From NCBI GenBank assembly GCA_028819565.1, contig JAPPLD010000020.1, forward strand, positions 159,319 to 223,318: DNA of 64,000 nucleotides. Direction: 5' to 3'. This stretch comes from Gammaproteobacteria bacterium (GTDB taxonomy: Bacteria > Pseudomonadota > Gammaproteobacteria > Poriferisulfidales > Poriferisulfidaceae). Below are positions 30,415 through 40,305 of the stretch, piece by piece. Each line of letters begins with the position of its first letter. Position 1 is the first letter of the stretch. The notes below the pieces were generated by a model. The model searched no databases. It was not told the origin of the DNA and saw only the letters and a list, made by a program, of their open reading frames with translations. Made by a program: the position numbers and the translations under genes.

Positions 30415-31698
30415 ATGAACCCCACTCGCCTGCGCGCTTGTGCCCTGCTGTTGTCTCTTTTCGTAGGTGCGGCACAGGCGGAATTCCGCATTGACATCGA
30501 GCAGGGAGTCGAGCAAGGCATTCCCATCGTATTGGTGGCGTATTCGGAATCCGAGAAGAAACTGGTAGAAGTCGTTGGCGCGGACTTGGCGCGAAGCGGG
30601 TTTTTCAACGTGCTGGACCCTGAGACGGCACCGCAGGCGGCTGTGCGCGAGGGGGATCTGAACTGGGATGCCTGGGACGGCCATCTGGCGGAGTACGCGG
30701 TAACGGCGATGGTGTCCCCGGGAGCAGGCCGGCTCCAGTTGGATATCCGATTGTTTGACCTGCTGGCGGGCAAAGCTGTCTTGGCGCGCCGCCTCTCGGC
30801 AAAGCCGAAACAACTGCGCCGCTTGGCGCATCAGGCTGCGGACGCGCTGCATGAACAGATCACGGGCATCCCCGGTGCGTTCGACACCCGAATCGCCTAT
30901 ATCGGTCAAACTCGTGAAGCAGGCCGGGTCCGCTATCGCCTGTATGTGGCGGATGCGGACGGGCACAATCCAATCGCGATCCTCACATCGCCGCGCCCGC
31001 TGCTGTCACCCGTTTGGTCGCCGGATGGGATGAGCCTGGCCTACGTGTCGTTCGAAACTCGGCGGCCACAGGTGTTCCTTCAGAATCTGCGAGACGCAAG
31101 CCGCCGGGCGCTGCCGGGTTCCGGGCGCAGTTCCAGCGCCCCGGCTTTCTCTCCCGACGGGCGACGCTTGGCCTTGGCCATGACGGTGGACGGGGACATG
31201 GAGATTTTTATCTACGCCTTGGACACGGGCTCCCTGTCCCGCTTCACCTACAGTGAGGGAATCGATACGGAACCGGCTTGGGAAGCCGCTGGGCAGGGGT
31301 TGGTATTCACGTCCGATCGGAGCGGCAAGCCGAAACTTTATCGCCAGGGATTGCGGGATGCACAGGCCCGGATGTTGCCCCTTCCGGGCAACTACACCAC
31401 GGATGCGGTGGTGTCCACCGACGGTCGTTACCTGGCCTTCGTTCAGTCGACCGAGGCGGGTGGCTATGGCGTGGCGCTGTTCGAGCCGGAGAGTGATGGC
31501 CTGTTTCCCCTGTCTTCGGGAACCCTGGACGAAGCACCGTCGTTTGCGCCGAACGGATTCAGTCTGATCTACGCCAGCACGACCCGGAACGGGGAACAGG
31601 TCCTGATGCTGGCCAGCCATAATGGTAGAATTCGTCAGCGCCTCCCGCTTGCCCATTCGGACGTCCGGGAGCCTGCGTGGTCTCCCTACCGACGCTAA
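30415..31698 (+). CDS. tolB: TolB
   Basis: Signal peptide and WSPDGMSLAYVSFETRRPQVFLQNL beta-propeller repeats. Confidence 0.96.
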   Translation: MNPTRLRACALLLSLFVGAAQAEFRIDIEQGVEQGIPIVLVAYSESEKKLVEVVGADLARSGFFNVLDPETAPQAAVREGDLNWDAWDGHLAEYAVTAMVSPGAGRLQLDIRLFDLLAGKAVLARRLSAKPKQLRRLAHQAADALHEQITGIPGAFDTRIAYIGQTREAGRVRYRLYVADADGHNPIAILTSPRPLLSPVWSPDGMSLAYVSFETRRPQVFLQNLRDASRRALPGSGRSSSAPAFSPDGRRLALAMTVDGDMEIFIYALDTGSLSRFTYSEGIDTEPAWEAAGQGLVFTSDRSGKPKLYRQGLRDAQARMLPLPGNYTTDAVVSTDGRYLAFVQSTEAGGYGVALFEPESDGLFPLSSGTLDEAPSFAPNGFSLIYASTTRNGEQVLMLASHNGRIRQRLPLAHSDVREPAWSPYRR

Positions 31699-31709
31699 AA
31701 GGAATGCCA

Positions 31710-32288
31710 ATGCGACGATTTTTTTCACGCACCGCCCCGCCGTTGATCCTGCTGGGTTTGGGTGTTGTCCTGGGTGCCTGCGGCGTACCGGAGGAAGAGC
31801 CTCCGGCTGCCGTGGAAGACTCGAAGATCCTGCTGGAAGAGGATCCGGATGCCGTCGAGGGCGTGGCCCTGGACGACGAAGGGAACATCGTTACGGGAGA
31901 TCTGGACATCAGTTCGGAGGATGGTTCTGCAGCCGGAACGGCTGCGGGGGCCACAGACCAGGGCATGACCATCTATTTCGATTACGACAGCACCACGGTG
32001 AAGCCGAGGTTCGCGGAAACCATCCAGCGCGCGGCGGCGCATTTGCAGAACAACCCTGCGGGCCGACTGCGGCTGGAGGGGCATACGGATGAACGGGGCA
32101 CCCGGGCCTACAACTTGGCGCTGGGCGAGCGCCGGGCACAAAGCGTTCGGGACATGATCCTGGAATTGGGCGCTTTGGCGGAACAGGTGGATTGGGTCAG
32201 TTACGGTGAGGAACTCCCCGCGGTGACAGGCCAGGACGAGGGCATCTGGGGGCAGAACCGCAGGGTCGAAATCATCCTGGAAGAGTGA
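31710..32288 (+). CDS. pal: Peptidoglycan-associated lipoprotein Pal
   Basis: Lipobox LGACG; YFDYDSTTVKP...LEGHTDERGTRAYNLALGERRAQSV. Confidence 0.96.
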   Translation: MRRFFSRTAPPLILLGLGVVLGACGVPEEEPPAAVEDSKILLEEDPDAVEGVALDDEGNIVTGDLDISSEDGSAAGTAAGATDQGMTIYFDYDSTTVKPRFAETIQRAAAHLQNNPAGRLRLEGHTDERGTRAYNLALGERRAQSVRDMILELGALAEQVDWVSYGEELPAVTGQDEGIWGQNRRVEIILEE

Positions 32289-33295
32289 TCGATTCCGTTC
32301 GTTGGGGCAGGAGAGGACGTGCGCTCGCGTTGGCGGGCAGTCTTGTTTACAGTGTCTGCGCGTTCGCGCAGGATCCTGATCCAAATCCAGGGCCGGACCC
32401 GCAGCCGCCATGGCTCGAACGAGTCATCCAGGCGCTGGAGCGCGTGGAAGTGGAACAGCAGGCATTGCGGCAGGAGATCGAGGCCCTTCGGGCCCGGTCG
32501 GACGACCCCTTGGAGTCTGAAGACGCAATCGACCCGACTGCCTTGTTCGAGGCCGAGCAGGAAGCCCCGGTGCCGGAGGACCCCCCGGAAATCCAACGAA
32601 TCGTCGGGGAACTGACCCGCTTGGAGGCAGAGCAGCAGGCGTTGCGGCAGGAAGTCGAGGCTCTGCTTGCCCAAGGGGACGAGCCTCAGGTTCAGGAGAT
32701 GGAGCCCTCTGCTGTCGAGAGTGAGCCTGCCGTTGAGGGCGAGGAGGATTCCACGCCGCCGGTCGAATTGGCGGAGCAGGATCCGGACGCCCCGATGGAT
32801 ACCCCGGATATCGAAGAAGAGACGGCTTCCGAGGCCGCTCCGGATCCGGAAGAAAGCGAAGCGTCGACTGCCCCGGAGGAGAAGGCTTTCTCCCCACAGA
32901 TCACCCAGCCGGCCGCGCGATTGTACGGACAGGGACGGGAAGCCTTCAGGAATCTCAATTTCTACGATGCAGCCAAGGCGTTCCGGGAATTCCTGGTCAA
33001 GTACCCGGCTCACGAGGATGCCGGGGAGGCCCGGTATTGGCTCGGTGAGACCCTGTACGTGGAAGGCCGCTTCCAGGAGGCGATCGCCGCGTTCGCCGAG
33101 GTCATTGCCGACGAGGCCAATCCGCGCCGCGAGGTGGCGCGCCTGAAGACCGGCTACGCCTGGTTCGAATTGAGTGATTTCGAGAGGGCCGAAGCGATCC
33201 TGACCGAGGTTCGCGAGCAAAACCCTGGCAGTGATCTTGCCCGGCTCGCGCAGTTGCGGCTGGACCGGTTGCAGCGTCGGGCGGGCGGAGAGTGA
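32285..33295 (+). CDS. cpoB: Cell division coordinator CpoB (YbgF)
   Basis: Coiled-coil N-terminus then TPR domain ARLYGQGREAFRNLNFYDAAKAFREFLVKYPAHEDAGEARYWLGE; last gene of the tol-pal cluster. Confidence 0.92.
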   Translation: MIDSVRWGRRGRALALAGSLVYSVCAFAQDPDPNPGPDPQPPWLERVIQALERVEVEQQALRQEIEALRARSDDPLESEDAIDPTALFEAEQEAPVPEDPPEIQRIVGELTRLEAEQQALRQEVEALLAQGDEPQVQEMEPSAVESEPAVEGEEDSTPPVELAEQDPDAPMDTPDIEEETASEAAPDPEESEASTAPEEKAFSPQITQPAARLYGQGREAFRNLNFYDAAKAFREFLVKYPAHEDAGEARYWLGETLYVEGRFQEAIAAFAEVIADEANPRREVARLKTGYAWFELSDFERAEAILTEVREQNPGSDLARLAQLRLDRLQRRAGGE

Positions 33296-33951
33296 TGAGC
33301 CCGGAGGGCGTGCAGGACATCCAACTGCGTGTCACCGAAATCTTCCATTCCATCCAGGGGGAGGGGTCGGCCAGCGGTCGGCCGAGCGCATTCGTCCGCC
33401 TGACCGGTTGTCCGCTGCGTTGCGGGTACTGCGATACGGCTTACGCTTTCACTGAAGGCGAATGGATGACTCTGGAGGAAATCCTGGGGGCAGTGGCCAC
33501 GCAACCGGTTCAGGACGTCTGCGTGACCGGCGGCGAGCCGTTGGCGCAGCCGGAATGCAAGCAACTGCTGAGCGAGTTGTGCGACCGGGGCTACCGCGTG
33601 ACCCTGGAGACCAGTGGCGCGCTGTCCGTCTCGGAAGTGGACCCGCGGGTTCTCAAGGCGCTGGACATCAAGACCCCGGGAAGCGGGGAAGAGGCGCGCA
33701 ATGACTGGAGCAACCTGGAACACCTCCAGCCTACGGATCTGGTGAAGTTCGTGATTTGCTCGCGCGAGGATTACGAATGGGCGCGCGACCAGGTTCAAAG
33801 GCGCACGTGGGATTGCGAAGTCTTTTTCTCGCCATCCTGGGAGGAACAGGACGCCGGGCAGTTGGGGGAGTGGATCGTGGCCGACGCATTGCCGGTGCGC
33901 CTGCAAGTCCAGCTCCACAAGGTGCTGTGGGGTGATGTCCGGGGACGCTAG
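33295..33951 (+). CDS. queE: 7-carboxy-7-deazaguanine synthase QueE
   Basis: Radical [40 protein letters not shown]. Confidence 0.96.
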   Translation: MSPEGVQDIQLRVTEIFHSIQGEGSASGRPSAFVRLTGCPLRCGYCDTAYAFTEGEWMTLEEILGAVATQPVQDVCVTGGEPLAQPECKQLLSELCDRGYRVTLETSGALSVSEVDPRVLKALDIKTPGSGEEARNDWSNLEHLQPTDLVKFVICSREDYEWARDQVQRRTWDCEVFFSPSWEEQDAGQLGEWIVADALPVRLQVQLHKVLWGDVRGR

Positions 33952-34621
33952 ACCGGCTGTCGTGCTGCTGTCCGGCGGCATGGATTCGGCGACGGTCCTG
34001 TACTGGGCGCGCGCCGAGGGCTTTGTTCCGACGGCTCTAAGCTTCTGCTACGGGCAGCGGCACAGTGCGGAACTGCAGGCGGCTCGGCGGCTGGCTCGGG
34101 AAGTGAATTGCGAGTTGGTGGAGATGGACCTTGATCTGGCGAAATTTGGCGGCTCGGCACTGACCGACCCGGAAATCGCCGTGCCGGAAGGGCCGGACGA
34201 CGGAATCCCGGTCACTTACGTGCCGGCCCGCAATACCGTCTTCCTGTCAATTGCGCTTGCCTTGGCCGAAGCGCGGGATATCCACGACATCTGCATTGGC
34301 GTCAATGCGATCGACTATTCGGGTTATCCGGATTGCCGGGGCGAATTCATATCGGCATTCGAGGAGATGGCCAATCTGGCGACTAGGGACGGAGTGGAAG
34401 GGCGTCCGTTCCGCATCCACACGCCGCTGATCGACTGGACCAAGGCCGAGATCATCCGCGCCGGGATGCAGCTGGGGGTCAACTATGCGATGACGATTTC
34501 GTGCTACCGGGCAGATTCTGAAGGCCGGGCTTGTGGAACTTGCGAGGCTTGCCGCTTGCGCCGGGAAGGATTCGAGGCGGCTGAAGTCGAGGATCCGACC
34601 CGTTACCAGGAGCCGCAGTAA
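33935..34621 (+). CDS. queC: 7-cyano-7-deazaguanine synthase QueC
   Basis: [53 protein letters not shown]. Confidence 0.97.
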   Translation: MSGDARPAVVLLSGGMDSATVLYWARAEGFVPTALSFCYGQRHSAELQAARRLAREVNCELVEMDLDLAKFGGSALTDPEIAVPEGPDDGIPVTYVPARNTVFLSIALALAEARDIHDICIGVNAIDYSGYPDCRGEFISAFEEMANLATRDGVEGRPFRIHTPLIDWTKAEIIRAGMQLGVNYAMTISCYRADSEGRACGTCEACRLRREGFEAAEVEDPTRYQEPQ

Positions 34622-34699
34622 CAGACGTCGACTGAAAGCCTAGAGGGCAAGGCTTGCGTTGTACAATTGAACAATTGCCGCAACGACTCATGACTTCCT

Positions 34700-35929
34700 A
34701 TGGAACTTGAAATCTACCGCCAGGTTCTGTTCGCCGGGTTCATCATCACGATCATCCTCGGCGCGGTGGCCTACAAGACCAATTTCTGCACGATGGGGGC
34801 CGTCTCGGACCTCGTGAACATGGGCGATTCCGGTCGCATGCGGGCCTGGGTACTCGGCATGGCGGTGGCGGTGCTGGGCGTGGCCATCCTCGAATACATC
34901 GGGTTGGCAGACATGAGCCTGACCGCGAGTGCGGAAACCGGGCGGCCGCCGTACCGCTCTGCCATGTTCCCGTGGCCGCGTTTCCTCATCGGCGGGCTCC
35001 TGTTCGGCGTCGGCATGACGATCGGTTCCGGCTGCGGCAACCGCACCATGGTGCGCATCGGAGGGGGCAACCTGAAGTCGATCGCAGTGTTGCTGGCGAT
35101 GGGTGTCGCCGGCTACCTGATGATCTTCACCAACTTCGGCTACTACGCCTTCCTGCAGTGGATGGAACCGGCCTTCATCGACCTGCGCAATCTCGGCATC
35201 GCGGACCAGTCGCTGGGAGCGGCGGTGTCCGGCCCGCTCGGGTTGCCGGGGGCCGCGGCGTCACTCGCCATCGGCTTGATCGTTGGAGTCCTGATGCTGA
35301 TCTGGGTGCTGCGTTCTTCCGATTTTCTGCAGAACCGGGACAACGTGCTGGCTGGCATCGTGCTGGGGCTGTGCGTGGCGGCGGCTTGGTACGTGACCGC
35401 CGGCTCGATGGGACAGGGCTTGATCGAGGAAGTCGCGTTCCTGGAAGGCGATGAGCAGCCATACGGGGTCGGAGCCCAGTCGCTGACGTTCGTGCAGCCT
35501 GCGGCCATCCTGATTCGCTACCTGGAGACCGGCTTCGCCAGCCGGTTCATGAACTTCGCCTTGGTGGCGGGGGCAGGCGTGATCGCTGGCGCATTCCTTT
35601 ACGCGCTGGTCTCGCGGCGGCTTCGGGTCGAGTGGTTCCAATCGCTCGGCGACGCGGGGCGCCACGTGCTCGGCGGGCTGCTGATGGGGTTCGGCGGGGT
35701 GTTGTCGATCGGATGCACGATCGGCCAGGCGGTCTCCGGCGTATCCACGCTGGCGATCGGATCGTTCCTGACTTTCGTGAGCATTTGCCTGGGCAGCGCG
35801 TTGACGATGAAAGTCCAATACTACAAAATGGTCTACGAAGACGAGGCGAATTGGGCAAGTGCGCTGGTTACCGGAATGGCCGACCTGCGCTTGATTCCCC
35901 AGAAATGGCGCCGCCACGAAGCGGTATAA
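34700..35929 (+). CDS. YeeE/YedE family membrane protein (putative sulfur-compound transporter)
   Basis: YKTNFCTMGAVSDLVNMGD; GMTIGSGCGNRTMVRIGGGNLKS; LSIGCTIGQAVSGVSTLAIGS. Confidence 0.9.
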   Translation: MELEIYRQVLFAGFIITIILGAVAYKTNFCTMGAVSDLVNMGDSGRMRAWVLGMAVAVLGVAILEYIGLADMSLTASAETGRPPYRSAMFPWPRFLIGGLLFGVGMTIGSGCGNRTMVRIGGGNLKSIAVLLAMGVAGYLMIFTNFGYYAFLQWMEPAFIDLRNLGIADQSLGAAVSGPLGLPGAAASLAIGLIVGVLMLIWVLRSSDFLQNRDNVLAGIVLGLCVAAAWYVTAGSMGQGLIEEVAFLEGDEQPYGVGAQSLTFVQPAAILIRYLETGFASRFMNFALVAGAGVIAGAFLYALVSRRLRVEWFQSLGDAGRHVLGGLLMGFGGVLSIGCTIGQAVSGVSTLAIGSFLTFVSICLGSALTMKVQYYKMVYEDEANWASALVTGMADLRLIPQKWRRHEAV

Positions 35930-35939
35930 GCGGGATCTT

Positions 35940-36016
35940 GGGTCGTTAGCTCAGCTAGGTAGAGCACCGGACTTTTAATCCGTTGGTCGCAGGTTCGATC
36001 CCTGCACGACCCACCA
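35940..36016 (+). tRNA. tRNA-Lys (TTT)
   Basis: GGGTCGT acceptor pairs with ACGACCC, loop CTTTTAA (anticodon TTT), T-arm GCAGGTTCGATCCCTGC, encoded CCA. Confidence 0.95.
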
Positions 36017-36174
36017 CCCTCGATTGATGTCATGCGAGCCCGAAAATACAGGTCGAAAAAACTACTGCCTGCGTATTCCAAGGGGGCAAGGCAATTTCTT
36101 ATTCTCCCGGCCTTGGTGTATGATCTGTCCTACGGGTTACATCCGGGCTGCCAGATATGAGGAGGAATGAACCC

Positions 36175-36660
36175 ATGAAGATGATCAGGATCGCGTTCCT
36201 GGCTTCTCTCGTTGCCGGGACCGCTCACGCCGAGAGCCTGACCGTTCAGGAAGGCGACACGGTGGACTTCTCCATCGTCGTGACCCATCCCCAATATGTC
36301 GAAGGGGTATCAGCGAAGAAAATCCGCCTGTGGTACGACACGGACGGCGGCACGGCCACGGAAGGCGAGGACTATGAGACGGCCCATTCGTGGAGAGATC
36401 ATGTGACGGGCGAGATTAACTCTTCGTTGACGATTTCGGTGGAGACGTTCTCAGACGATGTGGTGGAAGGGGACGAGACCTTCTCGATCCGGATGAGAAA
36501 GCTGGAGCAGTGGGTTGTATGTGCCCCGTTGGCCTCGCGGCACTGCACAGACGGCTGGAGGGAAGTACCGATGAGAACCTGGGTTTTCACGGGCGCCAAG
36601 ACCGCCGTCATCGAAGATGTCACCGTCCAAGATGCCGCGGGCACCACATCGACGAATTGA
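36175..36660 (+). CDS. Secreted single Calx-beta domain protein
   Basis: Signal peptide MKMIRIAFLASLVAGTAHAES; GGTATEGEDYETA...SVETFSDDVVEGDETFSIRM Calx-beta signature. Confidence 0.75.
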   Translation: MKMIRIAFLASLVAGTAHAESLTVQEGDTVDFSIVVTHPQYVEGVSAKKIRLWYDTDGGTATEGEDYETAHSWRDHVTGEINSSLTISVETFSDDVVEGDETFSIRMRKLEQWVVCAPLASRHCTDGWREVPMRTWVFTGAKTAVIEDVTVQDAAGTTSTN

Positions 36661-36922
36661 AGCGCTCGGGATACCGCACGATAACGCCTTGCCCAATTTC
36701 CAACGAGAAACGAGTCTCAACGGAGAGGGGCTGGATTCAACGACGGATGAGTTCGTAGCCTTTTGAGTCCCGAAGCAAGACTGTGCCGTATTCTCCGGTT
36801 TCCGGTCCCGCGTACCCAGTGCGTGATGGATTCCGAAGGCCCGCACCGGTTTGGCACGGCGATACACATTTTCTTCTGTATCGGCCAAGGGTCCGCATCT
36901 ATACTGGATCCGTATTGATTTT

Positions 36923-37209
36923 GTACCGGTGCCGCCGCGGTACATCAGCAGCGACGAGGCACCATCGGGCCGAGAAGCAGGTGCACTGGCCGCAAGGCTG
37001 CGGCCCATTTTCAAGTCCTGCATTCAGGACGCCGAATCAGGCCTTGAGCCGGCCCATCTTTCAATATCACGGGCCGAAGGCCCGTTCTTCAGGCTTCGGC
37101 CTGTTTCATCCACGTGCCTTGCGTACTGCACTGTGATTCCAGCTCCGTAGCGGCGACTCTCGTGCTGAACGCTTTGCCCGTTATTCCACCCATGCGGAGC
37201 GGTCCGCAT
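36923..37209. other. Cluster of short inverted repeats in a gene-poor interval
   Basis: GTACCG..CGGTAC 36923-36943; GGCCGCA-AGGC-TGCGGCC 36988-37005; GTCCTG-CATT-CAGGAC 37015-37030; ACGGGCC-GAA-GGCCCGT 37069-37085; CAGGC-TTCG-GCCTG 37090-37103; ATGCGGA-GCGG-TCCGCAT 37192-37209. Confidence 0.6.
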
Positions 37210-37770
37210 ACGATCAAAGGAGGTGAGAACCATCTTGAACTATCGCCCGATAAGGGCACCATACCCTACATAGGATAGATCTTCGACAGAAGATTCCCTG
37301 TACTGCCTTGACGGAGGCATATTCAGGTCATTGAGGGAGTCGTGTCCCGTCAGCAGTATCGCGAAGCGAACTTGTGAACCCAGGCTCTCAGGCACTCAGA
37401 AACACTCACCGAAAGGAAAACGCACGGTAAAGACCTGAACCATACGCTCAAACCAGTTCTGCTGGCACTGCCGGGCAGGCCGCTATGCACGCAGAGGAAT
37501 CGAGACCGTATCCCGGCACAAACCGCCCATGGGCTGCCGGAAGTGCGGGAGGGTAGTGTATCTGTTTGAAATCAAGACTTCTTCTTGTGCCGCTTCGGAC
37601 GGTTTGGCTTCTTGACCCTAGCATCAATCAATCAGCTTCCATGCAGGGGCAATGCCTTTTGACTGGAACCACAAAAAACCGGATGGCGGTGCTGCGATGG
37701 TGGGCAACTCGGAATTTTCTGGTTCAAGGGATGAATTTGCCCCAGGAGACAGGACTGGACTATTCCCATA

Positions 37771-37800
37771 CCGCAGAGGCTTTTTACCTCTGCGGTTTTT
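37771..37800 (+). terminator. Rho-independent terminator
   Basis: CCGCAGAGG-CTTTTTA-CCTCTGCGG-TTTTT. Confidence 0.8.
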
Positions 37801-37938
37801 CGCGAGACCCGGGCGTTACGCAAGTCTCCGGCCAAGGCTTACGGGGATTTGACCCGAAATCGGATCGAGCTGGAAACGAGTGTGGCAAACTCAGTTTCTG
37901 ACTATAGAGCAGCCTCCAGACCCTCGCAAAGGCAGCAT

Positions 37939-37963
37939 AAACCCTATCGGGTTTGTGTATAAT
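37939..37963 (+). promoter_or_regulatory. Candidate promoter/operator of the molybdopterin oxidoreductase operon
   Basis: AAACCC-TATC-GGGTTT inverted repeat immediately upstream of TATAAT (37958-37963), about 50 bp before the ATG. Confidence 0.4.
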
Positions 37964-38013
37964 TTAAAGGGTTCAAGGCAGTTTGCCTTCCGCGAGATTT
38001 TCGAGGATCGGTT

Positions 38014-40305
38014 ATGACGCAAGTTTCAAAAATCAAGGTGCCTGAAGGGCACTCTTTGCACCATGTGTGCTGTCCGCATGACTGTCCGGATACCTGCTCC
38101 ATGCTGGTCACCCGAGACGACAGCACGGGGCGCGCGGTCCGGGTCCAGGGCGACCCCACGCATCCGGTGACGCGCGGCTACCTGTGCAACAAAGTCAATC
38201 ATTATCTAGACTTGGTTTACAACGACAACCGGGTCCTTTATCCGCATAAGCGGGTCGGCCCTAGAGGGCCCGGCGCCAAGTTCGAGCGCATCAGCTGGGA
38301 TGAGGCGCTGGACATGGTCACCGACAACTTCAAGGAAGTGATCGCCGAGTACGGCTCAGAGGCCGTGCAGCCGTATTCATATTCCGGCACCTTGGGCATG
38401 CTGGGCTACTGGGCGATGGATCAGCGCTTCTGGAACAAGATGGAAGCGGCCCGGCTGGAGCAGTCCATCTGCATTTATGCCGCGATGTGGGCTGGCATTC
38501 ACACCTATGGCGTGGCCAATGGGCCAGCCGTCCATGACGCCGTGCAGGACGCGGAACTGATTGTCCTGTGGGGCGCGAACCTCGTCAGCACGGGGGTGCA
38601 TGCCATTCCGTTCATTCGCGAGGCTCAGGAACGTGGCGCCAAGTTGATCGTCATCGACCCCCGGATCACCCGCACGACCATGATGGCGGACTGGCATATC
38701 CAGCCGCGTCCCGGGACCGATGCCGCGTTGGCACTGGGCGCGATGAAAGTCATCGTGGACAACGGTCTGCATGACGAAGCGTTCCTGCGTGAGCAGACGA
38801 TTGGCTGGGAGCAGTTCATCAACGAGAAACTCCCCGAATACCCGCTTGACAAGGTGTCGGAAATCACCGGTGTGTCGGAGGCGGACATCGAGAAGTTCGG
38901 CCTGATGTACGGCAAGGCGAAGAAATCCTTCATCCGCGCCAACTACGGCCTCAACCGGCATCAGAACTCGGGGCAGACCTGCCGGGCCATCCTGGTCATG
39001 CCCTGCATCACCGGTTCTTGGCGCGAGCCGAATGGCGGTGCCGCATTCGGGACACTGGAGGAGATGTGGCTGCAGTTCAACCTGGCCAAGCTGCAACGCC
39101 CGGACCTCGGCAACCGGGCCGAGAAACGGGTGGTCAACATGGTGCAGATCGGTCGCGCCCTCGCCGACCACATCGGCGTAGACGACAAGCCGCTCGATCC
39201 GCCGATCAAGTCAATCTTCGTGTACAACTCGGATCCGGCAAACTGTGCGCCGAATTCGGGCAATGTACGGCGTGGCTTGATGCGCGACGACCTGTTCGTT
39301 GCGGTGCACGATACATTCTGGACGGACACCTGCAACTACGCGGACGTGGTGTTGCCGGCAGACACGCAGCTCGAGCGGATGGACTTGCATGCCGCGTACG
39401 GGCACTGGCACTTCAACCTGAACAAGGCGGTCATCGAGCCGCTGGGCGAAAGTTGTGCCAACACCGAGTTGTTCCGCCGGATGGCGCAGAAGATGGGTTA
39501 CGTGGAGGAAGGCGACAATGCGTTCACCCAGACCGACGAGGAGATGATCCGCGACATCCTGTTCGACGAGGAGGTCAACCCGCTGATGGAGGGGATAACC
39601 TACGAGCAATTGGAGAAGAACGGATGGGCTCGTGCCAGCGACAAATCGAAACGGCGCGACTTCCTGAACATCGGTTGGCCGACCGCGAGCAAGAAGATCG
39701 AAATCTTCAGCCAGACGCTGGCGGATGAAGGGCAGGACCCGCTGCCGACCTACAATCCGGAAGTTGAAGGGCAGGAGGACCCGAAACGCAAGGATTATCC
39801 GATCCAGGTGCTGAGTTCGGCGGCTCACTACTTCATTGGCGACTCGTTCCAGTCGGTGCCGAGGTTGCAGGCGATGATGTCCCGACCCACGGTGGAGATG
39901 AGCGTCAACGACGCCAAGGAACGGGGCATCGAGGACGGCGACTTGGTTCGCCTGTACAACGACCGGGGCGAAACCTATTGCTATGCGGTCGTGATTAACG
40001 GCCTGCTCGACGGCGTGTGTGCGACGCAGAAGCAGTTCAAGGGCAGCAACACCCCTGGTGGGATAAACGTGAATGTCCTGAACTCGGAGATGCTGACCGA
40101 CTTCGGCATGAGCCCGACCTTCTACTCGTGTCTGGCCGAGATCGAGAAAGCGGATCCGGAAACCACCAAGAAGGCACGTCTCAAGGAACTGGGAGGCGTC
40201 GACGGCTATGTCGCCGCTTGGCGCAACAAGAACCGGGATTCTGATGCGAGCGACGACCAGATTCTCGAATATGCCAAGCAAGAGCATCCGGAGATCTTCA
40301 ACTGA
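38014..40305 (+). CDS. Molybdopterin-dependent oxidoreductase (DMSO reductase superfamily)
   Basis: N-terminal Fe-S Cys cluster CCPHDCPDTCSM...GYLCNK, YNDNRVLYPHKRVGPRG, C-terminal molybdopterin dinucleotide-binding region. Confidence 0.9.
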   Translation: MTQVSKIKVPEGHSLHHVCCPHDCPDTCSMLVTRDDSTGRAVRVQGDPTHPVTRGYLCNKVNHYLDLVYNDNRVLYPHKRVGPRGPGAKFERISWDEALDMVTDNFKEVIAEYGSEAVQPYSYSGTLGMLGYWAMDQRFWNKMEAARLEQSICIYAAMWAGIHTYGVANGPAVHDAVQDAELIVLWGANLVSTGVHAIPFIREAQERGAKLIVIDPRITRTTMMADWHIQPRPGTDAALALGAMKVIVDNGLHDEAFLREQTIGWEQFINEKLPEYPLDKVSEITGVSEADIEKFGLMYGKAKKSFIRANYGLNRHQNSGQTCRAILVMPCITGSWREPNGGAAFGTLEEMWLQFNLAKLQRPDLGNRAEKRVVNMVQIGRALADHIGVDDKPLDPPIKSIFVYNSDPANCAPNSGNVRRGLMRDDLFVAVHDTFWTDTCNYADVVLPADTQLERMDLHAAYGHWHFNLNKAVIEPLGESCANTELFRRMAQKMGYVEEGDNAFTQTDEEMIRDILFDEEVNPLMEGITYEQLEKNGWARASDKSKRRDFLNIGWPTASKKIEIFSQTLADEGQDPLPTYNPEVEGQEDPKRKDYPIQVLSSAAHYFIGDSFQSVPRLQAMMSRPTVEMSVNDAKERGIEDGDLVRLYNDRGETYCYAVVINGLLDGVCATQKQFKGSNTPGGINVNVLNSEMLTDFGMSPTFYSCLAEIEKADPETTKKARLKELGGVDGYVAAWRNKNRDSDASDDQILEYAKQEHPEIFN

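Noticed and set aside
29349-30773. 474-aa minus-strand ORF opposite tolA/tolB
   Set aside because: Antisense shadow of the repetitive Lys/Ala/Glu-coding tolA; the translation is Leu/Phe/Arg repeats without domain character.
34660-34680. ACAATTGAACAATTG palindromic motif before the YeeE/YedE gene
   Set aside because: Short AT-rich palindrome; too little information to call a regulator site.
37566-37901. 111-aa plus-strand ORF
   Set aside because: Overlaps a strong terminator (37771-37800) and has no protein-like pattern.
35940-38013. tRNA-Lys as an island integration site
   Set aside because: No repeated 3' tRNA fragment or integrase was visible between the tRNA and 38014.
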